Assembly: GCA_003506065.1 (NCBI GenBank)
Contig: DNXA01000260.1
Location: 1 to 16,391, forward strand
Length of the DNA: 16,391 nt
DNA from: Actinomycetota bacterium
GTDB taxonomy: Bacteria > Actinomycetota > Actinomycetes > S36-B12
Direction of reading: 5' to 3'
The stretch's first letter is position 1. The number at the start of each line of letters is the position of its first letter. Below the pieces are notes generated by a model. It saw only the letters and a program-made list of their open reading frames with translations. It did not search any database and was not told where the DNA came from. The position numbers were made by a program, and so were the translations under genes. Shown piece by piece: positions 1 through 6,636 of this stretch.

Positions 1-977
1 GCCTGGCGAATCCACCACGTGGCATAGGTGGAGAACTTGTAGCCCTTGGTGTAGTCGAACTTCTCGACTGCACGAATCAGACCCAGGTTGCCTTCCTGGA
101 TCAGATCCAGGAACAGCATGCCTCGGCCGGTGTAGCGCTTGGCAAGGGAGACGACCAGACGAAGGTTTGCCTCGAGCAGGTGGTTCTTGGCGCGGCGGCC
201 ATCCTCGGCAATCCAGACCAGATCGCGCTCGAACTTCTTCTCCAGCTTCTTGGGGTCGGCCAGCTTCTCCTCGGCGAACAGCCCAGCCTCAATGCGCTTG
301 GCCAGTTCAACCTCTTGCTCGGCGTTGAGCAGCGGGACCTTGCCGATCTGCTTCAGGTAGTCCTTGACTGGGTCAGCGGTAGCGCCAGCCACGGTGACGG
401 TCTGGACGGGCTCGTCGGTGTCATCCACATCGGAGATGACGAAGCCTTTCTCCTCCTCGGCTCCTGCCGGGGTTGCCTCAGTCTCGGCATCGCCGTCGAC
501 CTCTGCCAGATCCTCGGCCAATTCGGCTTCCAGCTCGACCTCAAGCTCGGCAACGACAACGAGCGCGGCTGGGTCGACGTCTTCGACGTCAATGGCAACC
601 AGGCCGTCTTCGGTCTCAATGACCTCGACCAGCACTTCATCGTCTTCATCAATCAGGGCAGCGCCCTTCTTGGCGCCTGGCTTGACCGAGGCCGCTTTCT
701 TGGCCACCGGCTTCGCTGGCGCAGCGGCCTTCTTCGCGGCGGGCTTGGCAGGCGCAGCTGCCTTCGCGGCGGCCGGCTTTGCCGCAGCCTTCTTGGCCAC
801 CGGCTTCGCTGGCGCAGCGGCCTTCGCGGCGGCCGGCTTTGCCGCAGCCTTCTTGGCCACCGGCTTCGCTGGCGCAGCGGCCTTCTTGATGGGAGTTACC
901 TTGGACGGTTCAACAGCAGCCTTCTTCGCGGGGGCTGCCGGGGTCTTCGCTGTGGTCTTCTTGGTAGCGGTGGCCAT
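1..977 (-). CDS. rpoD: RNA polymerase primary sigma factor (RpoD/SigA/HrdB type), N-terminal part, runs off left edge
   Basis: Primary sigma-70 factor, which directs RNA polymerase to housekeeping promoters. The ATG is at 977-975 and 325 complete codons are visible; the C-terminus (regions 3 and 4) lies outside the window. Residues 1 to about 107 are Lys/Ala/Pro-rich, with [20 protein letters not shown] repeats. Residues about 108-200 are strongly acidic. Region 1.2 starts near residue 202 ([20 protein letters not shown]). Regions 2.1-2.4 start near residue 270, with [19 protein letters not shown], then [19 protein letters not shown] and [14 protein letters not shown], which are hallmark primary-sigma motifs. 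The long basic-then-acidic extension fits actinobacterial HrdB/SigA. No good Shine-Dalgarno sequence lies at normal spacing; an AAAGG sits about 15 nt upstream of the ATG. The family assignment is certain; the start is likely, because the low-complexity N-terminus reads cleanly from this ATG. Confidence 0.96.
   Translation of the reverse strand, partial: MATATKKTTAKTPAAPAKKAAVEPSKVTPIKKAAAPAKPVAKKAAAKPAAAKAAAPAKPVAKKAAAKPAAAKAAAPAKPAAKKAAAPAKPVAKKAASVKPGAKKGAALIDEDDEVLVEVIETEDGLVAIDVEDVDPAALVVVAELEVELEAELAEDLAEVDGDAETEATPAGAEEEKGFVISDVDDTDEPVQTVTVAGATADPVKDYLKQIGKVPLLNAEQEVELAKRIEAGLFAEEKLADPKKLEKKFERDLVWIAEDGRRAKNHLLEANLRLVVSLAKRYTGRGMLFLDLIQEGNLGLIRAVEKFDYTKGYKFSTYATWWIRQ
691..885. repeat. 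Tandem 60-bp-unit repeat inside rpoD encoding Ala/Lys/Pro repeats
   Basis: Positions 781-825 are repeated base for base at 841-885, giving a 60-bp period (20 codons). A related, longer and imperfect copy occupies about 697-780; its last 15 bases are identical to 826-840. The unit encodes [20 protein letters not shown] in the sigma factor's N-terminal extension. The near identity at DNA level, third codon positions included, points to recent slippage or unequal exchange rather than old protein-level repetition. Confidence 0.85.
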
Positions 978-1002
978 GTTCAGGTTCAATGCCTTTCATC
1001 AA

Positions 1003-1031
1003 CCGATGTCCACGACAAGAGCCCGTGTCAA
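1003..1031 (-). promoter_or_regulatory. Possible rpoD promoter: -35-like TTGACA
   Basis: Reading the minus strand, a perfect TTGACA lies at 1031-1026, about 50 nt upstream of the rpoD ATG. At 17-18 nt spacing the -10 position reads CATCGG or ATCGGT, a poor match to TANNNT. Only the -35 element is convincing, so this is a tentative call. Confidence 0.25.
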
Positions 1032-1103
1032 GCCTTTGCAGACTTGTACGGGCCGTGGTCCCATGATTCTGCCACATAACTGGGCCGATTGCGGCAACAC
1101 GTC

Positions 1104-1898
1104 CTAGGTCAAGACCGCCCGACCTTGGCCAACCTCAATTCGGGCGGTCGCGACCTGAGTGACGGAGCCATCCACGGTGAAGGGCCCCTGCCCATCGACG
1201 GTGTACGTGGCTGTCCAGATTGTCTGGAGTCGGACCTCGAATACCCCAGCGCTTCGATAGACATGGGACACCGTGCGATCCGGATAGCGGCTGCCGGCCG
1301 TCTGCGTGTCGAGCACTCCCCCATCACCGAACTCCCAATGCCAGCGAGCCACCGGCGCAAGCAGGATCTCAATGGAGCCGATGCGATGGGTGGAGGGAGC
1401 AAGCACGGCCGGCTGACCTGAGGCAAACAAGGTTGGCACCTGCGGCAGCAGCCCCTTGGACGGTTGGCTGCTGATCCGGGCTGCCGGCACCGCTCGGGCA
1501 AAGGTCTCATGCAGATTGCGGCCAGCGGGATCCACAGACTCCTTGCTGCTGGTGTCCACACACCGCAGACCGCGATCAAGCCACGTCAGCCCGTCATTGA
1601 GCGAGAACCACAGGCGTCGCTTCTCCTGCCCATCCGGGCAGCCTTCCGCCACCGGACCACAGCCGCTGGAATTGAACTGCGACGAGCAGGGATCCGATGC
1701 CATCCACGTGCAATTGGCGCAGGAGTGCTTGCCACTGCCCGATGATCCCGAAGAGCCGGATCCAGAATTGCCTCCGCCGACGAACTGATCATTGGCGTCG
1801 TCGCTGCCGACATCGACTGCGCTTGCCATGGGAGGAAACAGAGTCATGCTGCAGATCAGCACGACCAGAACAGCCGACCCCCGCAACGACCAACGCAT
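1104..1898 (-). CDS. Secreted PKD-like domain protein, function unknown
   Basis: Predicted secreted protein of 264 aa. The chosen ATG (1898-1896) gives a classic Sec signal peptide: basic start MRWSLRG, hydrophobic core, then an ASA cleavage site near residue 27. The frame is open further upstream to GTG and TTG codons (TTG at 1958, 3 bases after the DUF4192 stop), so an N-terminus 20 aa longer is possible; none of these starts has a clear Shine-Dalgarno sequence. After a Gly/Ser linker comes a Cys-rich segment (CANC, DPC, GCG, EGC, RC). The C-terminal half carries a PKD-like strand pattern: WHWEFGDGG, then YPDRTVSHVYRSAGVFEVRL. The layout resembles a family of short secreted PKD-domain proteins that I recall from actinomycetes; no biochemical role is known to me. 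It is probably co-transcribed with the upstream DUF4192 gene. Confidence 0.75.
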   Translation of the reverse strand: MRWSLRGSAVLVVLICSMTLFPPMASAVDVGSDDANDQFVGGGNSGSGSSGSSGSGKHSCANCTWMASDPCSSQFNSSGCGPVAEGCPDGQEKRRLWFSLNDGLTWLDRGLRCVDTSSKESVDPAGRNLHETFARAVPAARISSQPSKGLLPQVPTLFASGQPAVLAPSTHRIGSIEILLAPVARWHWEFGDGGVLDTQTAGSRYPDRTVSHVYRSAGVFEVRLQTIWTATYTVDGQGPFTVDGSVTQVATARIEVGQGRAVLT

Positions 1899-1961
1899 GC
1901 TGCCAACGTAAGCACTGTGAAGTGCTCGACCAAGCCCTGACACCACACCTGTGGACAAGAG

Positions 1962-2984
1962 CTAGTTCAGTCCGTTGCGGCAGGCGTCGTAGGTGAGCTG
2001 CTCCATCGTCTCGCGCCACATCCGCGGTGGGAGCCCGTTGACCAGAGCCGTGCTCACGAGCTGGGCCAGTCCATAGTCGGGCTCCTCGGACAAGGCGATG
2101 TCCACCGCCGCGCTGGCGCGAACCCCGTCGCCAAGCAGCCAGGCGCAGATAGCGGCCACCGTTGCCGTCGGCGCACGATGTCCGGTAGGCAGAGCCCGGA
2201 CAACCGTGCGCAGGGCGATGAGACTTGTACTGGGATCCAACTGCTGGGCAAGGTGCCAGAGCACTGAATCGCGCACGCGGATATCCCGCAAGCCAGTGAC
2301 AAACAGGCCATTGCCCTCCGGTTCGACTGTGCCGCTCTCCAGGCAGTTGAGCAAGCGGTGGATGAGGTCCTCACGCCACACTTCAATGGACGCCGGATCA
2401 ATGTCATTGAAGTGCTCGTGCAAAAGCTGTTCCTCATCATGGGTTGACGATGGCGCCGACTCCACACTCGCAAACTCCGCGCACACTTCCTCTCTGCTCG
2501 TGGCAAAGGACCAGCCTGAGTACAGGAAATCGTCGCTCACGTCAGCCGTGATCTGCAGATCGAAGGGGCGCAACTGCCCCTCACCGGCGCCCGGCTCGCC
2601 CAGCACTCGCAGCCAGCCGTCATCAAGCACGAGCATCGAGTCGAGCAGTTCGGTCTTGGTCTGGTCGATGCCCTCGCCAAGACTCACCAGGGGTCCGCCG
2701 CAATCGCCAGCCAAAGCCGAAGTCGGTGCGGGCGGGTATCCGACCAGAACAGCGCCCTGCGCTGTGACGTGGCGCGCTGCTCTCACCACTGCCTGTGCCC
2801 AATGCGTGAGGTCGAGGGCCGCTTCTTTTTCTGGCCAGTCAACGCGCTGGGTCAGCGTGATGTCTCCAGAATGGATCCAGATCACCACAACGCTGGCGGC
2901 AGGCCGGAAGCCGAGCAGGAACGGGATTGCTGCGAGCAGATGATCGGGGCTGCGCAGGACCGGCGCCGGGATGTGAGTCGTCAT
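1962..2984 (-). CDS. DUF4192 family protein
   Basis: Protein of 340 aa whose N-terminus SPDHLLAAIPFLLGFRPAAS and following VVVIWI strand match the typical DUF4192 opening. Its C-terminal part (RDSVLWHLAQ, PTGHRAPTATVAAICAWLLGDG, then alternating helices ending LPPRMW) is also typical of this actinobacterial family. The function is unknown to me. It is predicted to be cytoplasmic, with no signal peptide or membrane helix. Members are often found close to the primary sigma factor gene in actinomycetes, which agrees with rpoD two genes downstream. The ATG at 2984 lacks a recognisable Shine-Dalgarno sequence, but the conserved SPDHLL motif 12 residues in supports it. The gene is first after a terminator (3081-3131), so its promoter should lie in 2985-3080; I see no convincing -10 there. 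Confidence 0.88.
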   Translation of the reverse strand: MTTHIPAPVLRSPDHLLAAIPFLLGFRPAASVVVIWIHSGDITLTQRVDWPEKEAALDLTHWAQAVVRAARHVTAQGAVLVGYPPAPTSALAGDCGGPLVSLGEGIDQTKTELLDSMLVLDDGWLRVLGEPGAGEGQLRPFDLQITADVSDDFLYSGWSFATSREEVCAEFASVESAPSSTHDEEQLLHEHFNDIDPASIEVWREDLIHRLLNCLESGTVEPEGNGLFVTGLRDIRVRDSVLWHLAQQLDPSTSLIALRTVVRALPTGHRAPTATVAAICAWLLGDGVRASAAVDIALSEEPDYGLAQLVSTALVNGLPPRMWRETMEQLTYDACRNGLN

Positions 2985-3080
2985 GCCGCGAAGGTTGCAG
3001 CCGATTCACATGCATGAAAGGACTGCTGAACGCCTGTGGACGCGACTCATGGTGCAGCTCGCTGTGCATGACCAGCAGTC

Positions 3081-3131
3081 GGCAAAAAAGCGCCTGGTCG
3101 TCGAAGGCTTCCCCTCCCGCGACGACCAGGC
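3081..3131 (-). terminator. Rho-independent terminator after the LPG-synthase-TM gene
   Basis: A perfect 12-bp inverted repeat (3092-3103 with 3120-3131, arm GCCTGGTCGTCG) encloses a 16-nt loop. Read on the minus strand, the stem is followed by GCTTTTTTGCC, a six-U run. It lies about 50 bases past the TAA (3182-3184) of the upstream membrane-protein gene and before the DUF4192 gene, so it separates the two transcription units. Confidence 0.85.
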
Positions 3132-3181
3132 AAGGCACACATTAGGGGGCCAGTCACGCCCCGCAATCACCGACACGCCGC

Positions 3182-4246
3182 TTACGCGGCGCTGCCAGAA
3201 GTTGACGCAAATGTCTGTCCGGCCTTCTTGGACCAGGAGACCAGAGCAAGGATGCCGATGATGATCTGCGGCACGAACGAGCATGCTCGCCACACCAGGT
3301 CCGCGGCGGTCGCTGTGCCTTCGGGAACCCCGAAACTGACGAGCAGGGCGATCATCGCTGCATCGACGGTGCCAAGTCCGCCTGGCGTGATCGGGATCAT
3401 CAGCCCCAATTGGCTGATGGCGAACGCAGCGAACACCAGCAGGACGGGAGTTCCCGGTTCGTCCCAGCCCTCGATGCCGCGCAATGCGACATAGAGGATC
3501 AGGAACTGCGTGAAGGACACGGCGACCTGGGCCAAGGTCAGCGTCGCCCAGCGACGCTTCAGCACCTGGTACATGCTGCGTCGAAAGCTGGTCAGGGGCC
3601 CAACGAGGTCGAGCTCCTTGAGCGACTTGATGCGACCCCGCAACGGACCAATCAGGCGATTGCCGAGCTTGCCGATCCAGATCGCCGCCCCTTCGGACCG
3701 CATGATCAAGGTGAATCCAAGGATCACCGCGATGAGCAATGCCAGGCCGAGCAGGCCACCCAGCACATACGAACTGCCGTTGTCCCCGGCCACCGTGACG
3801 GCGAGTACGCCCAGGATCGGAAAGCCAAGGGTGACGAAGGTGCTCCAGATACTCACCGCAGTGATCGCTGAAGTAGCAGCGGCAGGGGTGATCTTGTACG
3901 AGGCGAGCATGCCGTACTGGAAGGCCAGGCCCACCGCGCCGCCACCTGGCACGCCGTTGCTGATCGCGAAGGCAGCCTGGTTGATCTGCTCCGATGGCCA
4001 GAAGCGCAATCCCGGCGTGGCCGCCATGAATGGGAATCCGTAGCAGGTCAGGTAGACGACCACGCTGATGCCGACGGCTATCAGTGCCGCAAGGGACATC
4101 GACTTGAGGGCATCCCACGCTTCGCTGTAGTTGCCGATGGTCGGAATCACCTTCCAGAAGATGATCACGATGAAGAAAAGTCCAACGGCGCCCAGGATCA
4201 GCGATTTCTTCTTGTCGAGCTGCGACGACGGGGCTGGCGTGGACAT
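3182..4246 (-). CDS. LPG-synthase-TM / YbhN-AglD family integral membrane protein
   Basis: Polytopic membrane protein of 354 aa with about eight hydrophobic segments. The family-typical motif ITPGGLGTVDAAMIALL sits in the C-terminal third, and FAISNGVPGGGAVGLAFQYG in the N-terminal third. This matches the lysylphosphatidylglycerol synthase transmembrane-region family (PF03706), whose free-standing members are often linked to lipid or glycolipid handling in the membrane. No catalytic aminoacyl-transferase domain is attached, so it should not be called a lysyltransferase. I chose the ATG at 4246 (MSTPAPSSQLDKKKS, cytoplasmic tail before the first helix). The frame stays open to 4336, but that would overlap the divergent VOC gene and adds a Cys/Pro-rich, unconvincing segment. 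A strong terminator follows. The substrate is unknown. Confidence 0.85.
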   Translation of the reverse strand: MSTPAPSSQLDKKKSLILGAVGLFFIVIIFWKVIPTIGNYSEAWDALKSMSLAALIAVGISVVVYLTCYGFPFMAATPGLRFWPSEQINQAAFAISNGVPGGGAVGLAFQYGMLASYKITPAAATSAITAVSIWSTFVTLGFPILGVLAVTVAGDNGSSYVLGGLLGLALLIAVILGFTLIMRSEGAAIWIGKLGNRLIGPLRGRIKSLKELDLVGPLTSFRRSMYQVLKRRWATLTLAQVAVSFTQFLILYVALRGIEGWDEPGTPVLLVFAAFAISQLGLMIPITPGGLGTVDAAMIALLVSFGVPEGTATAADLVWRACSFVPQIIIGILALVSWSKKAGQTFASTSGSAA

Positions 4247-4321
4247 GGGGCTAAGGCTCGCACATCGGGCATTTCGGGGGGCCGTGTCGGGGGCGAAATC
4301 TTCATTAGGCAGGATGCAGAC

Positions 4322-4957
4322 ATGCGGCTTGATCACATCTCATATGCCTGCACGGCCAGCGAACTCCCCGATGTTGTCCAACGCATTGGTTCAGATCTTG
4401 CGTCGACCTTCCACGATGGTGGTCGCCATCCGCAGTTCGGCACTCGTAACTTCATTCTCCCGATGGCCAATGGCTGCTACATCGAGGTCGTGTCTGCCCT
4501 TGACCACCCCGCCGCCGACAAAGCCCCCTTCGGCCGCGCGGTCAACCACTGCGCAACCAATGGCGGCGGCTGGATGAGCTGGGCGATTTCAGTCGATGAC
4601 ATCAAGCCCTACGAGCAGCGTCTTGGTCGCGAGGCCGCACCTGGCCATCGCATCCGTCCTGACGGCCAGAAGCTTGAGTGGAAGCAACTGGGTGTGCTCA
4701 ATGTGATGGAGAATCCGCAGCTGCCGTTCTTCGTCGAGTGGTCAAGCTCGCCAGAGAATCACCCATCAACGGGGGCAAGCAACGTCACCGTTGAGCGCAT
4801 CGAGATTGCCGGCGATCCGAACACCGTGAGTGCCTACATCGACGAGAACTTCATGGACGTGATGGATGGCGTCTACGTCGAATGGGTTGAGGCAGAGAAC
4901 CCGGGCATCATCGCGGTCACCTTCGCAACGCCCACCGGCATCGTTCGCATCGACTGA
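4322..4957 (+). CDS. VOC / glyoxalase-like domain protein
   Basis: Protein of 211 aa beginning MRLDHISYAC, the usual first strand of a vicinal-oxygen-chelate fold, with His5 as a candidate metal ligand. The second strand group (FILPMANGCYIEVVSALDHP) supplies Glu55 as a possible second ligand. The body resembles the Glyoxalase-like (PF13468) type rather than true lactoylglutathione lyase. The C-terminal half (NVTVERIEIAGDP to GIVRID) reads as a second, degenerate module. The substrate cannot be deduced. The start is supported by a purine-rich AGGCAGGA ending 7 nt before the ATG; alternatively the same stretch (CAGGAT, 6 nt upstream) could be the -10 of a leaderless transcript. It is divergent from the LPG-synthase-TM gene across a 75-bp gap. 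Confidence 0.82.
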   Translation: MRLDHISYACTASELPDVVQRIGSDLASTFHDGGRHPQFGTRNFILPMANGCYIEVVSALDHPAADKAPFGRAVNHCATNGGGWMSWAISVDDIKPYEQRLGREAAPGHRIRPDGQKLEWKQLGVLNVMENPQLPFFVEWSSSPENHPSTGASNVTVERIEIAGDPNTVSAYIDENFMDVMDGVYVEWVEAENPGIIAVTFATPTGIVRID

Positions 4958-5013
4958 ACGATCACTGCAATCCAGCACCACTGCGTGGGCTAGCCTGCGT
5001 GCCCTAGCACAGT

Positions 5014-5019
5014 GAGGGG
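5014..5019 (+). promoter_or_regulatory. Ribosome binding site that fixes a TTG start
   Basis: GAGGGG at 5014-5019 lies 5 nt before the TTG at 5025-5027. It is the reason for accepting a TTG start for the AI-2E-family gene. Confidence 0.6.
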
Positions 5020-5024
5020 TCACC

Positions 5025-6113
5025 TTGAGCGGGCAAGAGAACATCCCAGATACCTTGCGCACCCTTGCGGGAGTCACGTGGCGCCTGCTGGTCCTGGTCG
5101 CAGGCTTCGCACTGATCGTCTATGTGTTCAATGGCATCTTCCCCGTCGTCTTCGCACTGTTCTTCGCGATGCTCGTGACAGCCTGGACCTCTCCAGTGAT
5201 GAACCTCTACAACAAGTTGCTGCCCAAAGTCCTTTCGATGATCCTTGCGCTGTTGACGATCACTGCGCTCGTTGTCGTCATCCTCGCAACCGTCATCAAC
5301 TCGGCAATCCACGAAGGTCCCAAACTTGTCGATTCGATCACGACAGGCTTCGCAGACATTGAGACGTGGCTGAAGACCGGACCATTGCAGCTCTCGGACT
5401 CTCAGTTCTCAAATCTGCTTGATGAACTGCAGAGCTGGGGCACGGGGGTATTGAAGGGCTTCGCCGGCGATGCCTTCGGTGCACTGGGTTCCATTGGCAC
5501 CCTCATCATCGCCGGTTCGGTATTCATCTTCGGCGTGATCTTCTTCCTGATGTCACCCGGCAAGATCTGGGGCTGGTTGGTCAGCTGGATCCCCATTCAA
5601 CTGAGCGAGCACGTGGACGTATCCGGCAAGATCGCCTGGGAGTCCATCGCCGGATACACCCGAGGCATCGTCGTGATCGCATTGATGGACGGACTCCTGG
5701 TCTACATAGGGCTTCTCATTCTCCAGGTTCCGCTGGCTCCAGCCCTGGCAGCTGTCGTGTTCCTGGGCGCGTTCATCCCTGTGATCGGCGCACCTGTTGC
5801 CACCTTCTTCGCGGCTATCGTGGCCCTGGCCGAGAACGGTCCCGTCACCGCAGCACTCGTGGTCTTGCTGACCATTGTGGTCGGCAGTTTCGACGGTGAT
5901 GTTATGCAGCCGCTGGTCATGGGCAAGGCCGTCAATCTGCACCCACTTGCGATTGTCGTCGTCATTGCGGCGGGCAGCATTGCGCTGGGGATCGTCGGCG
6001 CGCTCATCGCAGTGCCCATTGCCGGAGCGATCTATGGCGTGGCGCGATACGTGACTGGCCGAGATCCCGACCATCCCTATTCGCCGACCCCGAGATTCGA
6101 CAGCAGTTCCTAG
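5025..6113 (+). CDS. AI-2E family transporter (PF01594), polytopic membrane protein
   Basis: Membrane protein of 362 aa with the arrangement typical of the AI-2E/YdiK/PerM family. Two N-terminal helix pairs (ALIVYVFNGIFPVVFALFFA and SMILALLTITALVVVILAT) are followed by a soluble amphipathic segment (residues about 90-150). A cluster of C-terminal helices then carries family signatures: YTRGIVVIALMDGLLVYIGL, FLGAFIPVIGAPVATFFAAI, and VMQPLVMGKAVNLHPLAIVV. Members include proposed autoinducer-2 exporters and Na+/H+ antiporters, so the substrate should not be inferred from the name. The TTG start is supported by GAGGGG 5 nt upstream; no ATG lies near that would keep the first hydrophobic helix intact. 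It lies 67 bp after the VOC gene and may share its transcript. Its TAG stop overlaps the stop of the convergent DUF3293 gene. Confidence 0.9.
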   Translation: MSGQENIPDTLRTLAGVTWRLLVLVAGFALIVYVFNGIFPVVFALFFAMLVTAWTSPVMNLYNKLLPKVLSMILALLTITALVVVILATVINSAIHEGPKLVDSITTGFADIETWLKTGPLQLSDSQFSNLLDELQSWGTGVLKGFAGDAFGALGSIGTLIIAGSVFIFGVIFFLMSPGKIWGWLVSWIPIQLSEHVDVSGKIAWESIAGYTRGIVVIALMDGLLVYIGLLILQVPLAPALAAVVFLGAFIPVIGAPVATFFAAIVALAENGPVTAALVVLLTIVVGSFDGDVMQPLVMGKAVNLHPLAIVVVIAAGSIALGIVGALIAVPIAGAIYGVARYVTGRDPDHPYSPTPRFDSSS

Positions 6114-6517
6114 CCGGGCTCGCACGGCAGCACAGACCTCTCGCCATCCGCGGAATAGCAATAGATGGCAAACTGCTCGAATTCTGCAGCGATGGCCATG
6201 CCCTGTTCGGCCGGCATCTGCCACACAAGGAACGCCGATTCCCTGAACTGCCCATCGGGCGAGGCGCATTCAGCTGGCCACACTTCGAACCCTGAGTCCT
6301 GCAATCTGATGAGCATCTGCTGGTTGTTGGCCTCATTCCTCGCACGGCTCGGCCGAGCGAATCCTGGATTCCAGGCAGTCATGACCAGACCCGCCTGACC
6401 GCGCATGGCACACAGCAATGCGGGATCGCTCCAGCCCAAGTCATCAGGTGCGCCAAGGTCACAGGCACTCACAATGGCCGCCGCATATTCGCTGAACAGA
6501 CCTTCACGACCAAGCAC
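6110..6517 (-). CDS. DUF3293 family protein
   Basis: Small protein of 135 aa with no signal peptide or membrane helix. The motifs LVMTAWNPGFARPSRARNEANN (residues about 44-65) and, near the C-terminus, FLVWQMPAEQGMAIAAEFEQFAIYCYSADG follow the DUF3293 (PF11697) pattern: an AWNP strand, a conserved N-x-x-N helix, and a final AxxFxQxAIY strand. The function is unknown. The start is GTG at 6517, backed by a good Shine-Dalgarno sequence (GGAAAGG, minus strand, 6532-6526) with 8-nt spacing. The gene is divergent from the HelD gene. Its TAG stop (6112-6110) sits on the same CTAG as the stop of the AI-2E-family gene. Confidence 0.8.
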   Translation of the reverse strand: MLGREGLFSEYAAAIVSACDLGAPDDLGWSDPALLCAMRGQAGLVMTAWNPGFARPSRARNEANNQQMLIRLQDSGFEVWPAECASPDGQFRESAFLVWQMPAEQGMAIAAEFEQFAIYCYSADGERSVLPCEPG

Positions 6518-6626
6518 TGTCAGAGCCTTTCCGCTAAGTGCCTACCGTTCACCATTGCGAATTCTGACTCTGGCAGACTGTTGGCCCCAAACATAGGCAT
6601 CGCCCGGTGTGAACGGCCAGCACTAC

Positions 6627-6636
6627 AGGAGGTGGA
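6627..6636 (+). promoter_or_regulatory. Strong ribosome binding site deciding the GTG start of the HelD gene
   Basis: AGGAGG at 6627-6632 (extended AGGAGGTG) lies 4 nt before GTG 6637. It is the best Shine-Dalgarno match in the window, whereas many neighbours have none. Confidence 0.7.

Noticed and set aside
914..999. Short upstream ORF (ATG at 999-997, minus strand, 29 codons) overlapping the rpoD start in another frame
   Set aside because: It has no Shine-Dalgarno sequence and no conserved feature, and a chance ATG is as likely. It would need ribosome profiling to be taken seriously.
180..1079. Plus-strand open frames antisense to rpoD, including a Gly/Leu/Arg-rich repetitive protein
   Set aside because: The repeats mirror the Ala/Lys repeats of the sigma factor on the other strand, and the sigma-70 motifs settle the coding strand.
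3006..4118. Long minus-strand open frame of 370 codons overlapping the LPG-synthase-TM gene
   Set aside because: It is an alternative frame of the membrane-protein gene. Its translation is Arg/Gly/His-rich with no domain, while the overlapping frame gives clean membrane helices.
4989..4996. TAGCCT within GGCTAGCC as a promoter for the AI-2E-family gene
   Set aside because: It fits TANNNT but has no -35 at 16-18 nt and is part of a short palindrome. The evidence is too weak to list.
5025..6113. Quorum-sensing (autoinducer-2) export as the function of the AI-2E-family protein
   Set aside because: The family name covers proteins with different substrates, and no luxS or AI-2 receptor gene is in the window.
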